Source of the DNA: Proteus mirabilis ATCC 29906
GTDB lineage: Bacteria > Pseudomonadota > Gammaproteobacteria > Enterobacterales > Enterobacteriaceae
Direction: 5' to 3'
DNA: 56,969 nt
NCBI RefSeq assembly: GCF_000160755.1
Contig: NZ_GG668578.1
Coordinates: forward strand, 598,457 to 655,425
Below, in pieces: positions 27,756 to 37,266 of the stretch. A program made the translations under genes and the position numbers. Position 1 is the first letter of the stretch. Each line of letters begins with the position of its first letter. The notes beneath the pieces were generated by a model. That model was not told the DNA's origin and did no database searches. It saw only the letters and a program-made list of their open reading frames with translations.

Positions 27756-29369
27756 ATGAAATTAAGCAGTAACAATGCTGAAACTATGGAGAGCCTTCGC
27801 AGTGAGCGGAATCAATATCGTATACTTGTCGATATTACAAATTCTGTATTAGCGCATCTAGACATGGATGGCCTCATTTCTGAAGTATCTAAAGAAATAC
27901 ATCGTTTTTTCGGACTTAATCATATTAGTCTGATGTTATGTCGTACTTCATCACAAAATAGTCATGAAGGTATTCTTTATTCTAGTCGTTATCAGACAGG
28001 AAAATCTGTCATTCGTCAACAACGTAAGTTCAGTAGCGCCAATAACAAAGCCGAAGAAATTATTCATCAAAACAAACCCGTTTTAATCGATATCAATAAA
28101 GAAGATCAAGACGATGTTTTGATTAAACGTCTCGTAAAACAAAATATGCAGACGGCTTTGTTATTGCCACTGGCTTTTAACCGTAAACCGCTAGGTTTAT
28201 TAATCCTAGCGCATGAAATAAGTAGTGTTTTTACTGAAGAAACTTGTCAATTATTGCAACAAATTGCCGCGCGCATCGGGATTGCAATTGAAAATGCCGC
28301 CGCTTATGAAGAGATAACTCACCTTAAAGATAGCCTTAAGAACGAAAATATTTGGCTTAATGAACAAATAAATAGAAATGGTAGTTTTAGCGAGATTATT
28401 TATCAAAGCGATGCCATGCATAATGTACTAGAACAAATTGAGTTAGTCGCTCAAAGTGACAGTACTGTACTTATCTTAGGCGAAACAGGTACTGGTAAAG
28501 AGTTAATTGCACGAGCGATCCATCGTTTAAGTCATCGTAAAAATAAGACGATGATAAAAATGAATTGTGCAGCAGTACCTTCCGGTCTGTTAGAAAGTGA
28601 TCTTTTTGGACATGATAAAGGCGCTTTTACGGGTGCAACACATGCCCATGTGGGTCGATTTGAAATGGCAGATAAAAGTACGCTTTTTCTCGATGAAATT
28701 GGCGATATGCCCATTGAATTACAGCCAAAACTATTACGGGTTCTCCAAGAGCGTGAAATTGAAAGATTAGGTGGTAATAAAGTTATTCCTGTGGATGTAC
28801 GCTTAATTGCAGCGACCAATAAAGATTTATGTGAACTGACGGATGAAGGGGAATTTCGAGAAGATCTCTATTATCGTCTGAATGTTTTTCCTATTATTAT
28901 CCCGCCATTACGGGAGCGACCTGAAGATATCCCCTTATTGGCAAAATATTTTACGCAAAAAATTGCCCGCCGCATGGATAGAAAAATAGACTGTATTCCA
29001 ACACATGCTTTGGAGCAATTAACCCATTATCCTTGGCCGGGAAATGTACGAGAGCTTGAAAATATTATTGAGCGCGCGGTTATTTTAACTCGAGGCTCTA
29101 CGCTAAATTTGCAACTAAAAGAGTTAAATATCAATAAACCATCTCGTTTAAAACAAGTGCTTTCGCAACCATCAGCCATAGAAAAAAAGATGCAAACTAG
29201 CGCACCTGAAAGTGATGATGAAGAGCGTGAGCGGATAATACAAGCCCTTAGAGAAACTAACGGTGTAGTGGCTGGTGCCAGAGGTGCGGCATTAAAATTA
29301 GGATTAAAAAGAACCACCTTATTATCACGTATGCAACGCTTAGGTATTTCCATCCCTGAAATTCTTTAG
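27756..29369 (+). CDS. fhlA: Sigma-54-dependent formate hydrogenlyase activator FhlA (short form, one GAF domain)
   Basis: The product is 537 aa. Residues about 20-185 form one GAF domain, about 215-440 the AAA+ module with Walker A GETGTGKE, the sigma-54-contacting GAFTGA, Walker B LFLDEIGDMP and the arginine-finger region, and 485-535 a Fis-type HTH ending KLGLKRTTLLSRMQRLGI. It aligns with E. coli FhlA from about residue 170 onward and lacks the first ~170 residues of that 692-aa protein. The divergent hydN and nearby fdhF, both with sigma-54 promoters, are its likely targets. The name rests on sequence and context; HyfR is the alternative. Confidence 0.88.
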   Translation: MKLSSNNAETMESLRSERNQYRILVDITNSVLAHLDMDGLISEVSKEIHRFFGLNHISLMLCRTSSQNSHEGILYSSRYQTGKSVIRQQRKFSSANNKAEEIIHQNKPVLIDINKEDQDDVLIKRLVKQNMQTALLLPLAFNRKPLGLLILAHEISSVFTEETCQLLQQIAARIGIAIENAAAYEEITHLKDSLKNENIWLNEQINRNGSFSEIIYQSDAMHNVLEQIELVAQSDSTVLILGETGTGKELIARAIHRLSHRKNKTMIKMNCAAVPSGLLESDLFGHDKGAFTGATHAHVGRFEMADKSTLFLDEIGDMPIELQPKLLRVLQEREIERLGGNKVIPVDVRLIAATNKDLCELTDEGEFREDLYYRLNVFPIIIPPLRERPEDIPLLAKYFTQKIARRMDRKIDCIPTHALEQLTHYPWPGNVRELENIIERAVILTRGSTLNLQLKELNINKPSRLKQVLSQPSAIEKKMQTSAPESDDEERERIIQALRETNGVVAGARGAALKLGLKRTTLLSRMQRLGISIPEIL

Positions 29370-29396
29370 TTTTACGACCACTACAGCCGATATTGT

Positions 29397-29433
29397 AAAA
29401 CGAGTGTAATTAATTTGTTACACTCGTTTTTTT
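29397..29433 (+). terminator. Terminator after fhlA
   Basis: AAAACGAGTGTAA / TTACACTCGTTTT hairpin with an 8-nt loop and T-run, about 28 nt after the fhlA stop. Confidence 0.9.
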
Positions 29434-29560
29434 CTGTCCATTGGCAACTTTTTTATCCCTATCTATAATTTTAGTGGTTATATTTTTTTAATTATTATCA
29501 CTAGTTAATTAACGCTAACTTATTATTAATAATATAAATAATCCATGGAGCATATTATCT

Positions 29561-30448
29561 ATGAATGACCTGCTTACAAATAAAATTAATAAAATAAAAG
29601 AAGAATATAAAAATAATAAATATGTTTTTATTCCACAAAAAATAGTTATTGATTTAATAAAACAATTAGGTGCAACAGAGAAAGATATAGATACACTCAT
29701 AGAATATGGTGATTATCTCGCGCAAGATCCTACATTGTCGTTTCGTCACTCTCGCACCGGACGCTACCTTTTCGATAATGAGGCTAAAACCATTTCACGA
29801 CTAGAGTATCAACCTTTTGTCCTCACTGAAGAAGATGGCTTTATTCGTGAAGATAGCGGTGCACAAAGACACTTTCGAGCAATTGACGATCGCTGGCAAA
29901 GCAATACCGCTTACCAAGCATTATTAAAATTGAAAATGCTCCTGATTGAAGGAAATCGATTTACACCACGCCGCTTAACCGATCAACAATCCCCTAAATC
30001 AATTTCAACGGTATTTCATTTAAGACTCATTGCTGAACCTAATTCGTTAAGTGAGCTTTCTATTGAAGGGGTGCATAAAGATGGTGTTGATCACACCATG
30101 ATTGTCATGATGAATAAAAATAATGTAAAAAATAATTCCGGCGCATTACGTGTTCATTCTCATCAAGAAGCAATAGGTACACCTTGGCAAGATATTAATC
30201 CTAATAATGTTCTCTATGAGCATAATAATGCCCAATATCTGGATATATTGTTAATTGCGGATAATGAGTTAAATCATAGTGGTACACCTATTTTTACGCA
30301 TGACAATAACCACTTTGCTTATCAGGATTTTATTGTTTTATTATCCCGTTATCCAACCGTAGATACTCATCCATCACATCAGTTTGATTCAACCCAATTA
30401 CATCCCGATTTACCACTAACGTTACATTTAAATAAGCAAGTAGCCTAA
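29561..30448 (+). CDS. 2-oxoglutarate/Fe(II)-dependent dioxygenase family protein (2OG-Fe_Oxy_2-like)
   Basis: The product is 295 aa. The facial triad is visible as EGVHKDGVDH (His172-x-Asp174) and LNHSGTPI (His239), with a later Arg in FIVLLSRYP that could bind 2-oxoglutarate. This pattern is that of the 2OG-Fe_Oxy_2 group, which includes free amino-acid hydroxylases such as L-isoleucine 4-hydroxylase and BsmA-like proteins. It hydroxylates an unknown small substrate with O2, which is odd inside an anaerobic formate gene block. It is isolated, with terminators on both sides. The N-terminal 45 residues are Lys/Asn-rich and AT-rich. Confidence 0.78.
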   Translation: MNDLLTNKINKIKEEYKNNKYVFIPQKIVIDLIKQLGATEKDIDTLIEYGDYLAQDPTLSFRHSRTGRYLFDNEAKTISRLEYQPFVLTEEDGFIREDSGAQRHFRAIDDRWQSNTAYQALLKLKMLLIEGNRFTPRRLTDQQSPKSISTVFHLRLIAEPNSLSELSIEGVHKDGVDHTMIVMMNKNNVKNNSGALRVHSHQEAIGTPWQDINPNNVLYEHNNAQYLDILLIADNELNHSGTPIFTHDNNHFAYQDFIVLLSRYPTVDTHPSHQFDSTQLHPDLPLTLHLNKQVA

Positions 30449-30460
30449 TCATAAAGCGAT

Positions 30461-30505
30461 AAAAAACCGAGCTTACTGATATCTAGATCAGTCATGCTCG
30501 GTTTT
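30461..30505. terminator. Bidirectional terminator between the dioxygenase gene and fdhF
   Basis: AAAACCGAGC / GCTCGGTTTT outer stem with an inner ACTGAT / ATCAGT stem. It is A-rich on the left and T-rich on the right, so it serves both convergent genes. Confidence 0.88.
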
Positions 30506-30535
30506 CGGACAGAAAATAAATATTAATCAGCAAAG

Positions 30536-32680
30536 TTAGCCTTCAGCGGCTTCTCTTAAACGACGTTTAATATTGTTATATTCTGTTTTTACATAGTGCT
30601 CAGCTTGAGCTTGATCTTTAATTGACTCAACACAAACCGCACAATATTTATACTCAGGTGTTTTGGTTATTGGACTTAAGTTTTCTGCAACTAGTTCGTT
30701 ACAAGCCCCAATCCACCATTGGTAAGTCATATATACCGCACCTTTATTTGGTCTATCACTGACCGCAGCACGAGTAATAACCTTACCTTGTCGAGAGCGT
30801 ATCCAAACCAACTCTTGATCTTTAATTCCTAATTGTTTGGCATCTTCAGTGTTTAATTGAACATAACCGGGTTCATCAGCCAATGCAGCTAATGCTTTAC
30901 AGTTACCTGTCATTGAACGACAAGAGTAATGTCCAACTTCACGAACCGTTGCCAATACCATTGGGAACTCATCAGAGAGTTGATCAATAGGTGGCGCCCA
31001 CTCACAAGTATAGAATTGACCTTTACCATTAGGAGTATCGAACTTACCGCCTTCATAAAGATATTGTGTACCTGGGCTATCTTCTGTTGGGCAAGGCCAT
31101 TGAATATACGCCAAATCAGCCATTTTTTCGTAAGTTGCACCATAATAAATCGGGCATAACTCACGCAACTCATCCCAAATTTCTTTGGTGTTGTTGTAAT
31201 GCATTGGATAACCCATTGCTGTTGCCATTAAGCTGATTATTTGCCAGTCTGTTTTAACATCACCAACAGGCTCTACCGCTTTATAGAAACGCTGGAATCC
31301 ACGGTCTGCTGATGTGTACACCCCTTCATGTTCACCCCATGATGTGGCAGGGAAAACAACATCAGCAATCGATGCTGTTTTGGTCATAAAGATATCTTGT
31401 ACTATCAGTAAATCGAGTTTTTCAAAGGTTCTACGAATAGTGGCTAAATCTGGCTCAGTTTGTAGTGGATCTTCCCCCATCACATAGTGTGCTTTAATTA
31501 AACCATGGTCGATATTATGAGGTACTTCACTAAGCGCATAGCCCACTTCTTCAGGCATCGATTCAATGCCCCAAGCTTTGGCAAATTTTTCACGCGCTTT
31601 CGCATCAGTAACATACTGATAGCCTGGTAGCGTATTAGGTAGTGCTCCCATATCGCAAGCACCCTGTACGTTATTTTGACCACGAACAGGACCTACCCCA
31701 ACATATTTCTTACCAAGATTACCGGTTAATAATGCTAAGCTAGTGAGTGAACGAACGGTTTCAACCCCTTGATAGAACTGTGTTACCCCCATTCCCCACA
31801 AGATTGTCGCCGTTTCCGCTTTGGCATACATACGCGCGGCTTCACGGATAATTTGTGCACTTAACCCCGTTGTTTTTTCTACCGACTCAGGGGTGTAACT
31901 TGCGACTAATTGGCAATACTCATCAAATTGCTCGGTATGATTTTCAATAAAGGATTTATCGTATAATTTTTCCTCTATGATCACATTGGCAATAGCATTT
32001 AGCAGTGCAATATTAGAACCATTTTTCAATGCTAAGTGTAAATCAGCCAAGCGAGCTGTTTCGATATAGCGTGGATCACATACAATAATTTTGGCACCCT
32101 TTTCTTTCGCCTTCACAATACGGCGAGCGACAATAGGATGCGAGTCTGCGGCATTATAACCGAAGACAAATAGACATTTGGTATCCTCAATCTCAACGAT
32201 TGAGTTGCTCATAGCACCATTACCGACCGAACGCTGCAGACCTGCAACCGAAGGGCCGTGTCAGACACGAGCACAGCAGTCTATATTATTATTTCCGATA
32301 ACCGCACGAGCAAATTTCTGCATAACGAAGTTAGCTTCATTACCAGGTCCTCGTGATGAACCGGTTGTCATAATAGCTTTAGCGCCATATTTCTCTTTGA
32401 TAGCAAGTAGTTTGCTACTCGCAAACTCAATAGCTTCATCCCAAGAAACCGCTTCTAATTTTCCACCTCTTTCACGGCGGATCATAGGTGTTTTAAGGCG
32501 TGGAGTCAGTATCTTAGTATCATGGATAAAATCCCATCCATAATACCCTTTCAGACACAGCTCACCTTGGTTTGTTAAACCATTGGCTCCTTCAGCGCCA
32601 ATGATTTTACCGTTTTCCACCTTCAGGTAGATTTTGCATCCTGAGGCGCAATACGGACAGACCGTGATGACTTTTTTCAT
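30536..32680 (-). CDS. fdhF: Formate dehydrogenase H (selenocysteine-containing), FdhF
   Basis: One gene read through an in-frame UGA at 32263-32261, giving 714 aa with selenocysteine at position 140, the same position as in E. coli FdhF. N-terminal VCPYCASGCKI and later Cys hold the [4Fe-4S] cluster; NNIDCCARV-Sec-HGPSVAGLQ is the active site; VTQFYQGVETVRS, GEDPLQTEPD and the C-terminal NLSPITKTPEYK bind the bis-MGD molybdenum cofactor. ATG 32680 (MKKVITVCPYC) is chosen 8 nt after AGGAG; earlier ATGs are badly spaced. It oxidises formate to CO2 and passes electrons to the formate hydrogenlyase chain. Driven by a sigma-54 promoter. Confidence 0.97.
32225..32263 (-). promoter_or_regulatory. 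Bacterial SECIS element in fdhF
   Basis: Directly after the UGA, the mRNA contains GGTTGCAGGTCTGCAGC, a hairpin TTGCAG / CTGCAG-type stem with the GGUCU apical loop bound by SelB. It is almost identical to the E. coli fdhF SECIS. This explains why a simple translation splits the gene into two ORFs. Confidence 0.92.
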
Positions 32681-32739
32681 CAACATTGCTCCTGTGTTCA
32701 TCAACTTTCAGGTTAATACCCGATTCTCTCCTTTATCTA

Positions 32740-32755
32740 TGCAGAGACTGTGCCA
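32740..32755 (-). promoter_or_regulatory. Sigma-54 promoter of fdhF
   Basis: On the minus strand TGGCAC-N5-CTGCA, with GG and GC 10 bp apart, is a near-consensus sigma-54 promoter. Predicted start near 32729, about 50 nt upstream of the fdhF ATG. Confidence 0.88.
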
Positions 32756-32859
32756 AATAAGCCATTATTTTAAATATTTTATAATTAGATGAAAAACAAA
32801 GAAAAATAACAGACAATTATCAGTAATAAGATGAGTAAGAGACAAAAAGGAAACAATTA

Positions 32860-32887
32860 TCGACACTAATGACGATTTTTCTGTCGA
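32860..32887. promoter_or_regulatory. Candidate FhlA upstream activator site (fdhF side)
   Basis: Plus strand TCGACA-N4-TGACGA-N6-TGTCGA, about 126 bp upstream of the sigma-54 GC box. It shows the same half-sites and spacings as the element at 27556-27583, in mirrored order. The rest of the gap to eptB (32888-33220) is AT-rich; a 60-codon reading frame there is low-complexity Lys/Asn and unconvincing. Confidence 0.6.
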
Positions 32888-33220
32888 CGATGAGCAAGCA
32901 GTAATAGCAAAGATTAATCGGTCTAATTAACACGATTTTCTCTATGTATTCTTCTCATCAATAAAATTATTATTTTTCAATAAATACAATTAGTTATTTT
33001 TATTTAACAACTAAACACATCATTATTTGATGACAATATGATAATTTGACTTGCTATATTCTTATTTAGGTAAATTTTTAAGAATTAATATTTTGAATAA
33101 CAATTTATTCGTAAGAAAAAAGGTGAAAAACAATAAAAAAAAAGCCCATAATACTGAACCTGAAAACAACAATGCGGTCTTAAAGACCTCTACACCCCAA
33201 AAATTTGATAATAGCTCAAC

Positions 33221-34912
33221 ATGCAAAAATTAAAGTTTTTACGATTTTCAAAAGAAAAAGTTTCTCTTTTTTTAGCTGTCTATATTGGTTTATTTCTTAA
33301 TCTTTCCGTTTACATTGGCCGTTATGGCACACAGAATTCTCACAACTCCCTCATTGAAAGTTTATATATACTGGGTGAAGTTGCAGTAAACATTGCCTTT
33401 ACTTTCTTCTTATTACGACTTATTTCTTTTTGTGGCACACTATTTTTTAAAATAGTCGCTTCTTTTATTCTGCTCATTAGTGTTTGTGCTAGTTACTATA
33501 TCTCTTTCTTTGATGTAGTTATTGGCTATGGCATTATTATTTCTACGCTCACCACAGATATCGATTTATCAAAAGAGCTGATTAGCCCTAATGTGATTAT
33601 TTGGATTATAGGGTTATCTATTTTACCCCTAGCGCTAACTTGGTTATGTAAGAAACCAGAAAAAAATATAACTAAACAGCAAAAGAAAAAAATCTGGATC
33701 AAAAATACGGTCAAAATGCTCGTAATTGCTCTTGCGGTATTTGCCTATCTAAAAACCTTAGATTCGAAACAAAAAGCCTATGAAATCAAGAATAACTTAG
33801 ATTTGCCAAGCTACAGTGGTGGTTTAAGTTACGCCTATTTACCGACCAACTGGATTATTCCTTTATTTCAATATGCGATAACACAGTACGACGACCACTT
33901 TAATAGCCAGAATATCTTTGATCCCGCGGATAACTTTACCTATATACCGTCAAAAGCCAATGAAGATGTCTATGTGGTCTTTATTATTGGCGAGACAGCA
34001 AGGTGGGATCATATGGGGCTATTCGGTTATGAAAGACAAACCAATCCCTTATTAAGCCAAGAAAAAAATCTGATTGCTCTGAAAGGTATCTCTTGCGATA
34101 CAGCAACAAAACTTTCGCTAAAATGTATGTTTGTGCGTGAAAATGGTACAGAAAATAACGATCAGCGAACGTTAAAAGAGAACAATATTTTCTCAGTATT
34201 ACATCAGCTAGGAATGACATCAGAACTCTTTTCAATGCAAAGTGAGCTTTGGTTTTACAATAAGCTTGATTTAGATAACTATGCCATGAAAGAGATGATG
34301 ACCGCCAAAAATAGTAATTTTGGCAAAGAATTAGATGATACGTTGCTTATTAACGAAGTCGCAGATTCCGTTGCTCACTATTCTAAAGGTAACCACTTAG
34401 TGATTTTACACACTAAAGGTTCACACTTTATGTACTCACAACGTTACCCGAACGCATTTAAAAAATACCAACCTGAATGCTTAAACGTTGACGATGAGTG
34501 CACCAAAGAGCAGCTAATCAATGCTTATGATAACTCTATTCTTTATACTGATTACTTTATTGATGGTGTACTTAATACCCTGCGTGATAAAAAAGCCATT
34601 GTGTTTTATACCTCAGATCACGGCGAGTCAATTTCAGAAAAAGGTGGCTTACACGGCACACCAAAAGAAATTGCACCACCAGAACAATTTAAAGTGCCTT
34701 TCTTAGTGTGGATGTCAGATAGCTATTTAGCTGAGCCTGAAAATAAACAGTTATTTGATAATCTCAAACGAAATCAAGATAATAACCGGACTTTCTATCA
34801 TCATAATATTTTTGACTCGATATTAGGCTGTCTAGGTTACTCATCACCTGATGGGGGGATTAATAATCAAAATAATCTCTGTTTTGGTGACATAGCTAGC
34901 GAAGCACATTAA
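33221..34912 (+). CDS. eptB: Kdo(2)-lipid A phosphoethanolamine 7''-transferase EptB
   Basis: The product is 563 aa, equal to E. coli EptB in length. Five N-terminal transmembrane segments (within residues 1-185) precede a periplasmic sulfatase-fold domain. The zinc ligands and nucleophile are visible: IIGETARWDHMGLFGYER (Glu), SCDTATKLSLKCMF (catalytic Thr), HTKGSHFMY and SDHGESISEKGGLHGTP. It moves phosphoethanolamine from phosphatidylethanolamine to the outer Kdo of LPS, reducing negative charge. Start ATG 33221 has only a weak ribosome-binding site. An EptA-type paralogue is possible, but the N-terminus and C-terminal LGYSSPDGGINNQNN fit EptB best. Confidence 0.9.
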   Translation: MQKLKFLRFSKEKVSLFLAVYIGLFLNLSVYIGRYGTQNSHNSLIESLYILGEVAVNIAFTFFLLRLISFCGTLFFKIVASFILLISVCASYYISFFDVVIGYGIIISTLTTDIDLSKELISPNVIIWIIGLSILPLALTWLCKKPEKNITKQQKKKIWIKNTVKMLVIALAVFAYLKTLDSKQKAYEIKNNLDLPSYSGGLSYAYLPTNWIIPLFQYAITQYDDHFNSQNIFDPADNFTYIPSKANEDVYVVFIIGETARWDHMGLFGYERQTNPLLSQEKNLIALKGISCDTATKLSLKCMFVRENGTENNDQRTLKENNIFSVLHQLGMTSELFSMQSELWFYNKLDLDNYAMKEMMTAKNSNFGKELDDTLLINEVADSVAHYSKGNHLVILHTKGSHFMYSQRYPNAFKKYQPECLNVDDECTKEQLINAYDNSILYTDYFIDGVLNTLRDKKAIVFYTSDHGESISEKGGLHGTPKEIAPPEQFKVPFLVWMSDSYLAEPENKQLFDNLKRNQDNNRTFYHHNIFDSILGCLGYSSPDGGINNQNNLCFGDIASEAH

Positions 34913-34928
34913 GTCGTGTCTAATCAAT

Positions 34929-34964
34929 AAAAACCCCATGCTTAAGATTAAGCATGGGGTTTTT
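34929..34964. terminator. Strong bidirectional terminator after eptB
   Basis: AAAAACCCCATGCTTA / TAAGCATGGGGTTTTT is a 16-bp perfect stem with a 4-nt loop, flanked by A-tract and T-tract. It separates convergent eptB and the hydroxyacid oxidase gene. Confidence 0.95.
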
Positions 34965-34988
34965 ACTCGCTGAGATTAAAATAATGGC

Positions 34989-36182
34989 TTATTTAAAGTC
35001 AGCATCTGTATACAGGTGTGTTGCTTGAATTTCTTTGACGTTTCTTGCACCACCTAACATCATATTAATTCTTAACTCTTTATTTAATTGCTCGATAACT
35101 GAATTTACACCTTCAGCACCGCCTAAATTTAATCCATAAAGAATTGGACGCCCTACAGCAACAACATCTGCACCACTCGCTAGCGCTTTAAAGACATGTG
35201 AGCCACGACGAACACCACTATCGAAAACGATAGGAACACGTTTGTTCACGACTTTGGCAATGGCTGGCAATACATCAATGGTTGCAGGTGCACTATCTAA
35301 CTGACGACCACCATGATTAGACACCCAAATCGCATCAGCACCCGCTTTAATTGCAGTATCGGCATCTTCAGGTGATTCAATACCTTTCACAATGACTGGT
35401 AAACCTGACATCTTTTTCACATATTGAATATCCGCAGGAGTAAATGCTTGTTTAGCTTGAGCATAGATCTCACTAATACCCGAACCTTTACCTGTTTTTG
35501 ATTTATCATCACTGATTTTGGCGAATGCTTCCAAATTGGCAAAACCTAATGGGAATTGAAAACTATTTTTAATATCATCTTCACGATATCCCCCCACAGG
35601 AGAATCAACCGTTAAAATAATACCTTTCGCGCCATACTGTTTTGCTTGCGATAAAATATACTGATTAAACGCGTCGTTTTTACTCATATATAGCTGAAAA
35701 AAGAACGGATAACCCGGTTGTGCTTGCGCGACTTCTTTAATGGTTTTATTACCATAAGTACTTAATGAGAAAATAGAGCCCGCTTTCGCCATACCTTTTG
35801 CTGTGGCAACTTCGCCTTGTTGATGAGCAAGCCCTTGGGCTGCCATCGGTGCCTGAATAATAGGCGTATCTAATTTAATCCCTAAAAATTCTGTTTTTAA
35901 ATTCAGATCGGAAAATTCAATCCCTTGTAATGCACGAGGCATAATATATTTTTTATTAAATGCATTTGTATTAGAACGCAAGTTATTTTCGTCTTCAGCA
36001 CCACCACGAATATAACCGAAAGCGCCTTTATCCATATTTTCTTTTACTTGATTTTCAAGAGCATCTAAATTAACTATTTTGATTGGATGTTCTGCGGTAC
36101 TCGCTTTATATTCAGTCGCTTGCACAACTCCCACACTTAATGCCATAGCAATTGCAGTCGTTTTTAACAATGTATGTTTCAT
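34989..36182 (-). CDS. Exported FMN-dependent alpha-hydroxyacid oxidase/dehydrogenase (lactate oxidase-like)
   Basis: The product is 397 aa with a Sec-type signal peptide (MKHTLLKTTAIAMALSVGVVQA, cleavage about residue 22). The mature part is a TIM-barrel FMN enzyme: GYIRGGAEDENN with Tyr57, QAPMAAQGLAH, FFQLYMSK, ILTVDSPVGG, VIVKGIESPEDA with Lys266, and the catalytic SNHGGRQLD with His290 and Arg293. These are the lactate oxidase/glycolate oxidase family signatures. It would oxidise an alpha-hydroxyacid such as L-lactate outside the cytoplasm, but how FMN is loaded on the exported protein is not evident. Monocistronic. The 333 bp upstream (36183-36515) is AT-rich with no gene. Confidence 0.85.
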   Translation of the reverse strand: MKHTLLKTTAIAMALSVGVVQATEYKASTAEHPIKIVNLDALENQVKENMDKGAFGYIRGGAEDENNLRSNTNAFNKKYIMPRALQGIEFSDLNLKTEFLGIKLDTPIIQAPMAAQGLAHQQGEVATAKGMAKAGSIFSLSTYGNKTIKEVAQAQPGYPFFFQLYMSKNDAFNQYILSQAKQYGAKGIILTVDSPVGGYREDDIKNSFQFPLGFANLEAFAKISDDKSKTGKGSGISEIYAQAKQAFTPADIQYVKKMSGLPVIVKGIESPEDADTAIKAGADAIWVSNHGGRQLDSAPATIDVLPAIAKVVNKRVPIVFDSGVRRGSHVFKALASGADVVAVGRPILYGLNLGGAEGVNSVIEQLNKELRINMMLGGARNVKEIQATHLYTDADFK

Positions 36183-36515
36183 TATCTCCCCCTATGTAGG
36201 AATTAATGGATTATATTTATAGTTTAAGAAACAACGCTCAGATTATAAGAATAAATATAAACTCTATTTTTATAGAAACTTAAAATAATCGTTCTGATTT
36301 TTTAATATATAATAATTAAATAAATCAAATGTAACTTAATAAAAATTAGGTCATTAAGGAAAATATATATAATTATTTAAATATCATGATATTTAAATAA
36401 CATAATGACATTTTAAAAAATAATCTTGATGTCGTTAAAAGCGAGTATAAGCTGACTATGGAAATAATGTATCTAAAGATTATTGCTTTAAGCATTCAAA
36501 AAATTTGTTTAAGTT

Positions 36516-36539
36516 AAAAAAACCCCCGCGGGCGGGGGT
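36516..36539 (-). terminator. Terminator of the narKGHJI operon
   Basis: On the minus strand ACCCCCGC / GCGGGGGT with a 2-nt loop is followed by seven T residues, about 50 nt after the narI stop. It is the most GC-rich stretch in its surroundings. Confidence 0.92.
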
Positions 36540-36588
36540 GAGATAAGCGCAATTAAAAGTCTCAAATCAACTCAGGAGAAAAATACCT

Positions 36589-37266
36589 TTAGTGTCGATT
36601 ACGAACAATTTGGTAACGGCGCGTTAGATACTCAATTGGCACGCTCCAAATATGAACTAAACGGCAGAATGGGAACAATAAAAAAATCGTCATACCTAGG
36701 AATATGTGCAATTTAAAAATAAGTGCAACACCTTCAAGATTTGCCGAAGCACCGCCATGGAATGTCACAATAGCTTGCGCCCATGCCACCAGCTTCATCA
36801 TCTCACTACCATCCATATGCTGTGCAGAGAATGGGATAGTCAATAAGCCGAGTGCAACTTGGACAACCAGCAAGGTTAAGATCATGATGTCACCAAATGA
36901 CGATGTTGCTCTTACTCGTGCATTCGTCAAACGACGTTTTAACAGCATAATGCCGCCAATCAGCATTAATACACCACAAGTACCACCACCAACCATCGCC
37001 ATAATTTGTTTATATTCAATTGGTAGAAAAGATTGATACATCCAGTGTGGCGTTAACATCCCCAGAAAATGACCTGCAAAAATGCCGATAATACCAATAT
37101 GGAATAAGTTCGAAGCAAGTCGCATGTTTTTCTTGTCTAACATCTGACTGGAGCCTGCACGCCATGTATATTGACCATAATCATAACGTAACCAACTACC
37201 GATAAGAAAAACAGCACCAGCAATATAGGGGTAGATATCAAAAAACAACATATTAACGTAATTCAT
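36589..37266 (-). CDS. narI: Respiratory nitrate reductase A gamma subunit NarI
   Basis: The product is 225 aa, the cytochrome b subunit with five transmembrane helices. Conserved His pairs that bind the two b hemes are visible ([17 protein letters not shown] near residues 54-66 and [21 protein letters not shown] near 186-206). It oxidises quinol at the periplasmic side and feeds electrons to NarH. Its start overlaps the narJ stop by 4 nt. Confidence 0.97.
   Translation of the reverse strand: MNYVNMLFFDIYPYIAGAVFLIGSWLRYDYGQYTWRAGSSQMLDKKNMRLASNLFHIGIIGIFAGHFLGMLTPHWMYQSFLPIEYKQIMAMVGGGTCGVLMLIGGIMLLKRRLTNARVRATSSFGDIMILTLLVVQVALGLLTIPFSAQHMDGSEMMKLVAWAQAIVTFHGGASANLEGVALIFKLHIFLGMTIFLLFPFCRLVHIWSVPIEYLTRRYQIVRNRH

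Noticed and set aside
32178-32704. Apparent split of fdhF into two ORFs by a stop codon
   Set aside because: The stop is UGA at the exact selenocysteine position and is followed by a SECIS hairpin, with strong similarity to E. coli FdhF on both sides. It is recoding, not a pseudogene.
33051-33233. 60-codon ORF before eptB
   Set aside because: Lys/Asn-rich composition from AT-rich DNA, no clear ribosome-binding site and no family features; it overlaps the eptB start.
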